Assembly: GCF_003254395.2 (NCBI RefSeq)
Contig: NC_037643.1
Span: forward strand, 8,390,963 to 8,454,962
Direction of reading: 5' to 3'
Length of the DNA: 64,000 nucleotides
DNA from: Apis mellifera
Lineage: Eukaryota > Arthropoda > Insecta > Hymenoptera > Apidae
In this document: positions 40,801-48,978 of the stretch, piece after piece
Layout of the letters: each line of letters starts with the position of its first letter
How positions within the stretch are numbered: the stretch's first letter is position 1
Notes under the pieces: generated by a model
Seen by the model: only the letters and a program-made list of their open reading frames with translations
Databases searched by the model: none
What the model was told of the DNA's origin: nothing
Made by a program: the position numbers and the translations under genes

Positions 40801-43800
40801 ACGTTCCAAATAACCTAAAATAAATTAGTTTGCGACGTAAAAAAATTTTTAAAAACTCATTCAAAACGCGTTTCCAAAATTTTCTAACATCGACTATTTA
40901 TCTTTTTTACTTTCGAGTATCGAAATATTTCGAATTAACACGGAAAGAAATATCGAAATCGAATTTTTCCCTCCAACGTTCCAAATAATTTAAAATAAAT
41001 TAGTTTGCGATGTAAAAAAATTTTTAAAAACTCATTCAAAACGCGTTTCCAAAATTGTTTAATATCGACTTCTTATTCTTTTTATTTCCGAGAACCGAAA
41101 TATATCGAATTAACACGGAAAAAATATCAAAATCGAATTTTTCAACCAACGTTCCACATAATCTAAAATAAATTAGTTTATAATATAAAAAAAATTATAA
41201 AACACGTTTCCAAAACTTAACATTCATTTCTTATCCTTCTTACTTCCGACGAGACGAAACATTTCGAATATTGACGCGGCAAAAATAATCGAAATCAATT
41301 TTTCCCCTCCAACGTTCCAAATAACCTAAAATAAATTAATTTACGACGTAAAAAAATTTTTAAAAACTCATTCAAAACGCGTTTCCAAAATTTTCTAACA
41401 TCGACTTCTTATCCTTCTTACTTCCGAGTACCGAAATATTTCGAATTAACGCGGAAAGAAATATCGAAATCGAATTTTTCCCTCCAACGTTCCAAATAAC
41501 TTAAAATAAATTAATTTAGGACGTAAAAAAATTTTTAAAAACTCATTCAAAACGCGTTTCCAAAATTTTCTAACATCGACTTCTTATCCTTCTTACTTCC
41601 GAAGGGACGAAACACTTCGAAACATTTCGAACGCGGCAAAAATAATCGAAACCGAATATTTTTCCGCGAACAACCCAACGTGAATTAATTTACAACGTTA
41701 TAAAAAAATGGAAGATCTCATAAAAAAAAGGATATAGGAAAAAAACTCTTGCCGACACTATGCAAAAGCTATTTTCTAACTTTCGAGAAGCGAAATATCT
41801 CGAATTAACACGACCGATTCTTTCCCAAAACGTCCGAAATAAGCGATACGATATCAACGTCGATTAATTATGTCACCGGGACAACGATAAACTCCCACCA
41901 CTCCGTAAACCAGCTCCCTCCCTATACACGCACGCAGTCCAATTTTGCGAGGGTTAACTGCGGGGCATTTACCATGAAAACGCCCGGCAATAAATCCCAT
42001 CTTGCGTGCGGCGGGCGAGCGCGGCTCGGATTTCCTCGCGGGACACGCGGATCGGTATAATTAGACTGGTTTACGGCGGTCGATCGTTGGAAAGCATTCG
42101 GTTATACAAGCCAACCAGGGCAACTACATTATCCTTCAGCATTGCTCGCGCGCCGTTATACCGCTCTCGTATTACTTTGTCATTAGGTGTCCGAAGACGG
42201 GTCGTTGTATGCCTCTCGTCGGTATAACCGGTATATATATATATATATATACTGTCCTTTAAGTATATATCGCGCTTTTACGTGGTTTTTATATTGAATC
42301 GTCGATGAAGAGGGATCAATAGAAAAGCAAGCATTCGAGAAAAGAAAATCGATGAAACCGCGAGGATGGTAAAAATTCTTTTTAACTTTGTTTTTAATTT
42401 TTCAGAAACGTTGAAAATATCACGGTTGTTTACAAATCGATAAGAATGATCGGAAAAATTATTTTCATAGAAGAAACGAAAGAAATGATATATACACGAA
42501 CGTCGATCGAATAATCGTAAGATCATAATCGATATTATAATAACGAATAAATATTATTTAAACATTCTCAAATTTTCAACTCGGTTATTTTTTCATTTTT
42601 TCAACAATTTCTGTTCCCTTCCAGGTGATGATATTCCTTCCGTCTCGTTGAGAAATCGATGAGAACCTCTGCTCTCTTACGATCATTAGCTATGCACAGT
42701 AGGTGCGCAAGATAAATATACAGATACACGAGCGAACACGTGGCCCGTCTTTGCCCGTCCATGTCTCTGTGTATATACCTGAACAGGGGAGATGCGCGCG
42801 GTGTAACAGGCCAATGTAAAGTCGGTGCGGCGAGGATGCAATTAATGCTAAGAAGCCGAGGTGGTTTAGCGGTCGAGCAAGCATGATTATCCTGGATACG
42901 GAAAATGGGGGAGCGTGAGAGAGAGAGAGACTGTGATATCGGGAGTAAGAGGGAGACAGATATCCGAGAGAAACTTTACCAGGGGTATAGGTGTGGAGAG
43001 ATAGAGACAGACAGAGAGAGAGATAGGTGGAAAGGAAGCACAGACTTAACCGGAATTAGTGCTACGGAATGGTAATTCCTTACCATCACGTAATGTCGCT
43101 GAATCTCGATCTTCTCCGTGGCCAATTTCTCGCACTCGAGCTTCAAGCTGTGAACAGACAGAGAGAGAGAGAGTGAAGAGAGTGGAGAGAAGAGATTAAA
43201 TGATTTTAGTACGATCGTATGTTCCTCTTATCTTATACTACGAAGGATGGAGTGTGTTAGTGTGCGAGGGTGTATTGTGTGTCGAGTGGCGGTCAAATCA
43301 CGTTAAGCCTTTAATGCTCGATTCTGTTTTGAGATTTGACAACAACAAACTATAAATATCATGCATATTGTTGCAATATTCGTTGAATTTCGAAGAATCA
43401 AATAAACAATGATAATATCAATTATAAATTTTAAAATTCCAAGTATTTATAATATAAATATTTTACGCGAGCACGTTTTACGTTTCACACCTGCTCATGG
43501 TTATAGATCAAAGGGTTAAATTCGAGCAACCTTGTGATCTTAATGCCCATCAGGTTTGCATGACATTAATATTAACGTTGATATTAATTGTCGTCGATTA
43601 TGCATACGTAACGTACACGCGCCCCATTCTCTACCCTAATCAACTTCTTTTTTTCAAGAATCACCAATGCGTCCTCGAATAAATAATAAGTAGAACCGAG
43701 AATATAAGCGAGTCTACACGAAAAAAAGAAAAAAAAGGAATAAAAGATATAGATAAGATAATGCGATGATACAAGTTTCGTATTTGGAAAAAATTAAGCT

Positions 43801-45508
43801 TAAAGGTTCTTTGCACAGGTGCAAATCTATATGAATTCTATAAAATTTTCAATAAACCGTTAATCGTACATGGATAGAAAAAAAAAGAAAAAGAAAGATA
43901 ACATTTAATACCGATTGCATTTTTCTTAGATTGAAAAATATTAAATGATATACTTTCGTTCGTTGGAAAAAATTTCGAATAATTCGAAGCCTCGGATTTC
44001 AGAAATCTCCAAACTCGAACTTTCTCGTGATCGACAAATTTTCACCTTTTCATCTTTGATCACAGAATCGCTCTACCGTTATACCGTCCAATGTTCTCGC
44101 GTGCACGCGTATGTTCGAGACGACGACGTTTGAAATATCGTTCCAGCCTTATCATCTCTTTTTCTTACGACCCGCATCATCGGATCGGATCGAACAATGC
44201 CAACAACGTGTGTGTATGCGCGCAACTTCAAAGCGAATATAAAAAAAAAAAAAAAAAAAGAAAGAAAGAAGACGAAGAGAAGAACTCGAAAAACTTCCTG
44301 GGCTGGGAAGTTGCGCAGGTTGTACAACGAACAATGAAAGTTTCGATCCGCGAAACGTTGAAAAATGCATCGGCAGCGGGACGCGACCGATGCTTCCTTA
44401 ATTTCGTATTCGCGGTGGCTACGGGTGTCATTACGTGTCTGCCAATAGCCACGTTGTCGTAAATCACTTATGGCTTTTGTGTATATCGCGTGCAAAGCCA
44501 AGGAAGCAGCTGCGCGAATTCCCAGGCTCTTTCCACGATCCGCAACGATGGTCGGCGGAGGTTGGGTTAGGTGAGAGGCGCGCGGTGGCTACGTATGCAA
44601 CTTCGAGACAAAAGAGGAGAACCGAGGAGGAGAGAGGCTGAAAGGGCTGATGAGCAGGTGCCACTCTTCAATTTCAATCGTTTTACCGTACCGCTTAACC
44701 GTACTTTTTTTCTTTTTTTTCCTCCTCTTCTTTTTTCACCCCCTTTTCATCCCTCTCTTTTTTTATTTTTTTTTTTTTGGTTATACAAGATTTAATAAAC
44801 TTATTCGGGCCGGAAGACCTTTTTCGGATTAACTCTCTCTGGCCGCCCGGTCTTTTTTAATATTAATTCCCCTCCGGTCTCCGTGAATGAGTGGAGGAGA
44901 AAAAAGAAGAAAGGGGGAGGGAAGTTTAATAAGGTGACTTGCAAATGATATAAAGATCTCCGGAGCCGAATTTCTTCCGATGATCGTTTTTTGTATTCCG
45001 GTTAAGCTCGTTTATAATTGAAGTTCGTTTTTGCTTTTTTTTTTTCTCTCTCGCCGCTCGAAAAATTAATTTTTTAATTCTCGGCGAGATTTTTTTTTCA
45101 ATTGTGATTCGATCCTTAAGTGTCGAGTATTTTATTTTGGCAATGGAATTATTGTATCTTTTATATTTTTGAAATTGTGTGCAAGAATTGTGTCTATGTA
45201 AAGTTATACGATACATCATATAAGTAATTGTGCACGTGATATTTTATATTTGTAACGTTTGTAGATTATGTATTATATATTACAATAAATATTATAAATA
45301 ATTACAATATATGATGTAAATATAACTTTTCTCGTGTTATGACGATAACGTGTTAAAAACAGGGGAGATAATGCAGGGCGATTATGATATACAAGATCTT
45401 TCTTACTTACGCATGACATTGATTCTGCAAAAAGTTAAATTCCTCTTTGATCCTATCACAGGATTCTCCGACTGTGAATTTAATTTGTTGGCCGGGTTGC
45501 GGCGGACC
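11240..45508 (-). CDS. gro: Groucho/TLE corepressor, 11-exon coding span (5' end incomplete)
   Basis: Groucho is a nuclear corepressor without DNA-binding activity. It is recruited by Hairy/E(spl), Runt, Engrailed-type and TCF/LEF proteins and silences Notch, Wnt and other target genes. Eleven exons join in phase: 45508-45411, 43147-43084, 36369-36325, 33924-33787, 27459-27183, 25139-25114, 17549-17406, 16375-15831, 14127-13852, 12252-11649 and 11347-11240. They total 2,325 nt, or 774 residues plus TGA. Counting from the first visible residue: Q domain 1-115, GP segment about 116-216, CcN about 217-280, SP about 280-446, WD40 propeller about 447-774. The family is usually about 720-770 residues. 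The MYP-type first exon is absent from the window, so the true protein is about a dozen residues longer. The C-terminal half is nearly identical to Drosophila Groucho as I recall it. The identification is secure; the exact 5' end is not. Confidence 0.97.
11348..11648 (-). other. groucho intron (301 bp)
   Basis: The smallest intron of the gene, AT-rich, GT-AG. No internal feature seen. Confidence 0.9.
11649..12252 (-). CDS. gro: groucho coding exon: WD40 blades 2-6
   Basis: This 604-nt exon completes Arg and encodes 201 residues from SVKLLPDGRTLIVGGEAS to YGASIFQ. The blades end in SIWDL, AVWDL and RSWDL, with the divergent repeats VEVLHA and NAWRT after them. This propeller face binds WRPW and eh1 peptides of DNA-binding repressors. 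It is nearly identical to fly Groucho. The donor is gtaaga; reading through it adds VRE and a stop. The largest exon of the gene. Confidence 0.98.
12253..13851 (-). other. groucho intron (1.6 kb)
   Basis: It holds an ATT microsatellite (about 12368-12387), purine tracts (12990-13040), and a G-run block at 13399-13416 on the + strand that could form a quadruplex. No exon-like sequence seen. Confidence 0.85.
13852..14127 (-). CDS. gro: groucho coding exon: start of WD40 propeller
   Basis: One base completes Pro, then the exon encodes [40 protein letters not shown] and the first WD blade ending GGKGCVKVWDI. It closes DNYI plus two bases of Arg. This is the strongly conserved entry to the beta-propeller. 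A small insertion, GQGGTGSTKS, sits after KVWDI, where Drosophila has a shorter linker. The acceptor is tttcag and the donor gtcagt. Confidence 0.97.
14128..15830 (-). other. groucho intron (1.7 kb)
   Basis: Mostly AT-rich after 14650. A short CT repeat lies at about 14884-14900. No exon-like sequence seen. Confidence 0.85.
15831..16375 (-). CDS. gro: groucho coding exon: CK2 site and SP (Ser/Pro-rich) segment
   Basis: This 545-nt exon starts SDGEKSDQDLVVDDASEGPT. SDQD is the conserved casein-kinase-2-type site of the CcN region. Next come SP/TP-rich stretches (SPRSGTSSNASTPSAKK, EKPTTPISKPLTPTSGSA), then a Pro/Tyr/His-rich tract ending in GVPGGKP. In fly Groucho, MAPK phosphorylation of CcN/SP sites weakens repression; several S/T-P sites here could serve that role. 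The acceptor is ccgcag and the donor gtaagt. It is the main part of the protein that is not a folded domain. Confidence 0.95.
16376..17405 (-). other. groucho intron (1.0 kb)
   Basis: AT-rich throughout, GT-AG. No repeat or exon-like sequence seen. Confidence 0.85.
17406..17549 (-). CDS. gro: groucho coding exon: CcN segment with basic nuclear-localisation cluster
   Basis: The exon has 48 codons, phase 0 at both ends, opening RSSISPGDKYSRPRTPQETH. A His-rich run follows, then HIKKMKKEQDKDIGH. SP and TP dipeptides match the proline-directed kinase sites of the CcN region, and KKMKK is the likely nuclear-localisation cluster. The acceptor is ttgcag and the donor gtaagt. The His-rich stretch (HHSHHSQNHHDHPMH) is more extended than in the Drosophila protein as I recall it. 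Confidence 0.93.
18461..19306. repeat. Five-copy tandem array, about 160-193 bp units, in a groucho intron
   Basis: Unit starts marked by ACACGTCT or a close variant fall at 18461, 18654, 18813, 18978 and 19136. Each unit then carries CT-rich sequence, CGATATCA-type sequence (degenerate in copy 3), TTCTTGTTGATTTGTATT and ATTCTCGATAAGAAGCTCCAT or close variants. Copies 1 and 5 share an extra segment (TAGCTATTCTTAAAATAATA) that copies 2-4 lack. The short minus-strand open frame across 18595-18846 is just this repeat read through. Confidence 0.9.
23213..23235. other. Perfect 9-bp hairpin, 5-nt loop
   Basis: ATTCTGTAG and CTACAGAAT flank TTTAG. It lies in the 7.6-kb groucho intron. No function is suggested by context. 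Confidence 0.45.
24967..24996. repeat. (AAT)10 microsatellite
   Basis: About ten AAT units just downstream of the microexon donor on the minus strand. Confidence 0.85.
25114..25139 (-). CDS. gro: groucho 26-nt microexon (GP/CcN junction)
   Basis: This 26-nt exon completes a split Gly codon and encodes LSSTEERH. The flanking signals are gttacag and gtgagtag. Its presence is forced by phase: the upstream exon ends after one codon base and the downstream exon starts on a codon boundary. LSSTEERH followed by RSSISP aligns with the EERLRNSVSP segment of Drosophila Groucho. Skipping it would shift the frame and reach a stop within eight codons of the next exon. Confidence 0.9.
25140..27182 (-). 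other. groucho intron (2.0 kb) before the microexon
   Basis: CpG- and purine-rich at 25200-26450, with TG-rich (26085-26135), TCCC (25650-25672) and GAGCC microsatellites. AT-rich toward 27180. No exon-like sequence seen. Confidence 0.85.
25725..25760. repeat. GAGCC pentanucleotide microsatellite
   Basis: Imperfect GAGCC/GAGCG units occur in the 2-kb intron upstream of the groucho microexon. Confidence 0.85.
27183..27459 (-). CDS. gro: groucho coding exon: GP (Gly/Pro/Ala-rich) segment
   Basis: The 277-nt exon opens in phase 0 with QQRPDISRLLQQMHAQQLPP. It then becomes rich in Ala, Pro, Gly and Leu (PGLPGLPGLGPAAGLPVPTS) and ends in LKSNG plus one base. It corresponds to the end of the Q region and the GP linker, the segment reported to contact histone deacetylase in this family. 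The composition is typical but the sequence diverges from Drosophila, as expected for this low-complexity linker. The donor is gtgagt. Confidence 0.92.
28870..28896. repeat. 27-base T homopolymer
   Basis: An unbroken run of T on the + strand, so A on the groucho strand, within a groucho intron. Confidence 0.9.
33447..33496. other. Near-perfect 22-bp hairpin with 6-nt loop
   Basis: Arms 33447-33468 and 33475-33496 pair at 21 of 22 positions around the loop CAATAA. Pairing can extend outward by about 16 more bases past a 6-nt bulge on the left arm. It sits about 290 nt into the intron after the exon ending at 33787. It could be a precursor-like hairpin or a small inverted-repeat remnant. Confidence 0.7.
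33787..33924 (-). CDS. gro: groucho coding exon: end of Q domain
   Basis: The exon encodes 46 residues starting AEISKRLNAIIGQILPFLSQ and ending in LNSIIG. It covers the second Q-domain helix, including the EHQQQV segment typical of TLE proteins. The acceptor is gtgcag, the donor gtaagt, and both boundaries are phase 0. Confidence 0.96.
33925..36324 (-). other. groucho intron (2.4 kb)
   Basis: AT-rich with a TAT repeat (34694-34731) and a CpG-rich segment (34740-35180). No exon-like sequence seen. Confidence 0.85.
34694..34731. repeat. (TAT)n microsatellite, slightly interrupted
   Basis: TAT units with two phase slips, within the intron between the exons at 36325 and 33924. Confidence 0.85.
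36325..36369 (-). CDS. gro: groucho coding exon: Q domain, YYEMSYGLNVEMHKQ
   Basis: This 45-nt exon encodes exactly 15 residues, YYEMSYGLNVEMHKQ, a hallmark of the Groucho/TLE Q domain. The acceptor is ttgcag and the donor gtaaat. Both boundaries are phase 0, so skipping would keep the frame but break the coiled coil. Confidence 0.97.
37052..37113. repeat. A-rich (A with scattered G) low-complexity tract
   Basis: A 62-nt purine-only tract dominated by A. On the transcribed strand it is a long polypyrimidine tract, about 680 nt upstream of the acceptor for the exon at 36369. Confidence 0.85.
39170..39192. other. Perfect 10-bp hairpin, 3-nt loop
   Basis: ATCTATGATA is followed by TAT and then its exact complement TATCATAGAT. 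It is AT-rich and short, so chance is possible. Confidence 0.5.
40690..41860. repeat. Seven-copy tandem array, about 163-187 bp units, two alternating subtypes
   Basis: The anchor ACGTTCCA recurs at 40801, 40976, 41149, 41312 and 41487, with degenerate versions near 41677 and 41840. Each unit continues with AATAAATTA(G/A)TTT and AAAAACTCATTCAAAACGCG. Two subtypes differ before the anchor: A (ACGAAACATTTCGAATATTG) and B (CGAAATATTTCGAATTAACA). The order is A-B-B-A-B-A-B. A partial leading copy may start near 40610. It lies in the intron between 43084 and 36369. Confidence 0.9.
43084..43147 (-). CDS. gro: groucho coding exon: Q domain helix
   Basis: One base completes the split Ala codon, then the exon encodes LKLECEKLATEKIEIQRHYV and a Met. 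This is the leucine-rich heptad core of the Q-domain coiled coil and is very strongly conserved in the family. The acceptor is cacag and the donor gtaagg. The exon is 64 nt and enters after two codon bases, the phase that also fits the alternative start candidate at 52873-52821. Confidence 0.95.
43148..45410 (-). other. groucho intron (2.3 kb)
   Basis: Flanked by good GT-AG signals. AT-rich, with pyrimidine-rich sequence at 44700-44780. No exon-like sequence seen. Confidence 0.85.
45411..45508 (-). CDS. gro: groucho coding exon (first visible): start of Q domain
   Basis: The exon encodes GPPQPGQQIKFTVGESCDRI followed by KEEFNFLQNQCH and the first two bases of an Ala codon. It is the N-terminal half of the first amphipathic helix of the Q domain, which mediates tetramerisation and TCF binding. 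The acceptor is a polypyrimidine tract ending gcag, and the donor is gtaagt just after 45411. The exon opens in phase 0 without a Met, so at least one coding exon lies upstream. Confidence 0.95.
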
Positions 45509-48233
45509 CTGCAATAAATGTATAAAGAAAACGTTAATAATCCAGCAATTAAATTAACGATCTTGTTATTTCTTTGCTCGATTTCTTAAGCCGGTTAACA
45601 GATGTTTCTCGAGTTATTGAATCGACAACGAACGATCGTTTTCTCCCTTACTTGATAATTCTCAATAATTATCTTTTTCAAATATTTTCCACGGATAAAT
45701 GTTTAAAATTCGCAATAGTTTTGCGAATTTAAAAAAAATATAAAATTTAATTTCATAACGAAACAAAATATCATCGTTTCGTTCTTAACGATACGCCAAA
45801 AAATATCGGATTTCGCGGTAATAAACTATGGTTTAATTCGCGAAAGCTGGGAAATATAGCGGTTAGAATATCTAAACTAAACATCGTGTATGATACTACT
45901 GCATTATAACGCAACAACATGTAAAACACGAACAAACTTTGCAGTCTAAAGTTTGCTTCTATTCGTGGCGTACATGTTACGCGAAAATCAAGATTGCATA
46001 TCATTATCTTTTTACTCGATACACGAGAATCGTGTATCGAAAATTAAAAACTGTTCTATCCGTTCTGGATGCTATTCGTACAAGTTTCGTTTCTTAATTT
46101 AAAACCTTTATTGTCGTGATACGTTACATCGATAAAAAAAAAAAAACAATAATAAAATATCACTGTAACAACTACATTCATTACACAATCCAACGATTTA
46201 CTTTCAAATTCTTCTTCGCATAATTTTTAACACACTTTCGTATTATTGCAACAGATGAATATTACGAATTAAAAAAATAACTTGTATATCAAACGATCAA
46301 AAAGTTTAACCATATTTTACAATCCTATATAACTTTGCTTTCTTCTAAGAAATAAATTAATCCCAATTGATCGCAATATCAAACGCTCTCTTAAAAAATT
46401 CGTGTCAAAATAAAAATTCCTTTTTCCACTCGAAAATCTCTCCGAGAGAACCACGTTTCCACCTCTCCAATACTCCCTCTCCTCCTCCACTCGTTAAATC
46501 CCATCAACATTCATCAAGACTCCGATTCTTCTCCGAGTTTCTTCCCGAGAGAAAAGAATTCGATACGCTCGAAATAAAAAAAAAAGAAGAAAACGGGCAA
46601 AGAGAAAAAAGAAGAGAGAGAGAGGAATAACAGGGATAATAAAAATGAGAGAGAGGGGGAGAAGGCGACGGAAGCCGAGCGGTGCGCGCGACGTGAATAA
46701 GCGTCAATGCCGGCGGTGAATAATTAATTTCGCACAGCTGTTCACCGTGAAGGAGCGGAATGGATGCAGGAAGTAATGCGTTAGCCGATTCGCGGCCCCG
46801 CGAAGGAAAGGGGGAGAATCAGACAGGCGTAGCGAAGAGGCGAAGGCGATGGCGCGCACCGGTTTGCCGTAAACACCGAGAGACATCTAAACGCCATCGG
46901 CAATCGCGCACGCGCGTCGACGGCCCCCGCAACGTTGTAACGTTAATGCAACCCGATAACAAGATTCCACCGGCGGCGGATAGATCTCTCTCTCGGGAAT
47001 GATATGGCGATTCCAAAACGATTCGCTCGGGCGAATTCCGAGCGCGTTTCGAAAGACCGCCGTCCCTTTCCACGCGTGTTTATGTACCGCGTGTCTCCTA
47101 AGAGTCGATACAGAGAAACGAAAATATCATATCATATTTGGTTAGAGTTTGAATTTGAGATTGTTTAATGATCTCAATTCTGTAAAAGGCGACTAATTCG
47201 AGTTTTATTCGAGGCAGGGAGGCAGGGAAAAATATGGAAAGTTTTGGTACGGATTCTCCGGAGATACGGTTGACACGGGTGCTCTGCGGACGTGATTTCG
47301 GGACGTTATTGAGGATGGCAAAAGATATGTTTCGGATAATATGAAAGGAGAAATGTGTTTCATACGAGAGCAATATGTAAAGTTGGCCGGCTCGATCGAT
47401 CGAAGTTGGATAGATGGCTCGTACCTGTTTCATGCATCGATGGATACTGCAAATCATAGGTTTTAAGTTTCGTCCCGATCTTGGTGTATGCGTAGCACGT
47501 TCTTTCTTGAACGTTATTATAAAATTCACGATGAAACTCTATAGGAATACTTTGTTCTACAGGAAGATTAATGTGTAATTTTATTGTAACTTTAGAATTT
47601 AGTCAAAGAATTTTATTTCCGTTCACAAAATTTTCTTAACTCAATTTTAACAAAGGATATTGTTAAACACGGTTATTAATTAACTAATTAATATATGAAA
47701 ATCGAAGAAAATGTACAAAGCAATACATATTCCTCGATGATCTTCGATAGACAATGATAAAAAAAAACCTTTCTACTTATATTACTCTTACTTTAGATAA
47801 TAATTTTAATGCATCACTAAAAGCTTGAAATATAATTTTATTTGATCCTTTTCGATCTTAAATATACCCTAAAATCTTTCGTTCTAATAAATTTAAAAAT
47901 GCAACTCTAATTAAAACTATAACTATTACAAAACAAAAAAAGAAAGAGAGAGAGAGAGAAGTTAAACTAAAATTGAAAAAAATCCTTGTTCCTGCACGAA
48001 TCGAAATTAAAGCGCGAAAACATTTGCGCTTCCTTCGAGGACACCCTGTATAACGTTAGAGTCTTATTCGTTACATCGGTTTGCATGCGCACACGATTAC
48101 ACGGGCGCACAGTCAACACGATCTCGACTGACTGCAGCGGCTCGTAGAGAGAGAGCAAGTGTTAATTACATGTTTGCGGTGTCCACGAGGATTACACGCT
48201 ACAACCGAAACTATGAACTTGCGAGCACCGGCA

Positions 48234-48290
48234 CACGTGTGTACGTGTGCGTGCAAGTGCACGTGGGAGGCGCCCATCCGAGTGCACGTG
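48234..48290. promoter_or_regulatory. Cluster of three CACGTG boxes
   Basis: CACGTG occurs at 48234-48239 (inside the palindrome CACACGTGTG), 48260-48265 and 48285-48290. The last two lie inside identical GTGCACGTG nonamers 25 bp apart. CACGTG is bound by several bHLH classes, including Myc/Max-type and Hairy-related factors. It lies about 740 bp from the candidate first exon at 48978. Confidence 0.45.
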
Positions 48291-48942
48291 TGGAGGCCAA
48301 GAGTGAGGGTGCCCTGTTAAATACATTCGCGTATCCCGCCCTGCCTACGCAAGCGTCGTCCTTCGACCGACCTGTAGATCGTGTCGGATACGCTCCCCTA
48401 CAACCAGAATCACGTTAACCGGCGAACACTGTCTCTGTTGAACTCGTGAAAATCGATCGAATCGGCGACACCGCTTCGTTCGAAAGACGGCTTCCACCAA
48501 TGAACACGCATTCGGATTGAGAGTCATAGATGTGGATGATTATATACGTAGAAATATATTATGGAAGATATTAAAATTAGGTGAAAAGGGAAAGAAAAAT
48601 GGGAAAATAGGTTTCGCGAATATGTTTATTGAGAATCGTATAAATCGTATGAAAAATATTTGGAGAAATTTATATTTAAAAAAGGAAGAAGAATTTATGA
48701 AGGTATGTTTTTAATACTGTGTTTTAACGATGGATTGATTTTAGATTAAATAGTGTGAGATTATATATATAAAGTTGATTCTTAATTCTCCGATGAAAAT
48801 GTATATCATTCGATGGATAAATATTCGAATATCTGATTGAAAAATAAAAATAGATACTTGAAATGTGATAAAAAAAATATAAATTTTCTTTATGTCATTA
48901 ATATAGCAAATAATGCATCTATACTCGGCAATAAGTACTTAC

Positions 48943-48978
48943 TTCGTGCCTTCGTTTCGCTATTCGATCGACTAACAT
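48943..48978 (-). CDS. Candidate alternative first coding exon of groucho (MLVDRIAKRRHE)
   Basis: On the minus strand an ATG opens 12 codons, MLVDRIAKRRHE, ending exactly at a strong donor, gtaagta. The end is phase 0, which is what the first visible groucho exon (GPPQPG) requires. The same stretch could instead be a 29-nt internal exon, because a polypyrimidine tract and an AG (TTAG within the ATGTTAG) lie just before 48971; that reading would not keep the groucho frame from a phase-0 upstream exon. Supported by start, donor and phase only. Confidence 0.4.

Larger units (their letters stand above)
36370..43083 (-). other. groucho intron (6.7 kb)
   Basis: It contains the A-rich tract at 37052-37113, a CpG- and CT-rich block (37640-39060), the hairpin at 39170-39192, the alternating tandem array (40690-41860), and a CpG-rich stretch around 42000-42200. 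No exon-like sequence seen. Confidence 0.85.

Noticed and set aside
42862..42872. tRNA A-box match (TGGTTTAGCGG)
   Set aside because: No B-box (GGTTCGANTCC) follows at the right distance and no cloverleaf can be drawn.
48950..48971. Internal-exon reading of the 48.9-kb candidate (acceptor after TTAG)
   Set aside because: The 29-nt exon would not keep the groucho frame from a phase-0 upstream exon. The ATG-started reading fits better, though cDNA could reverse this.
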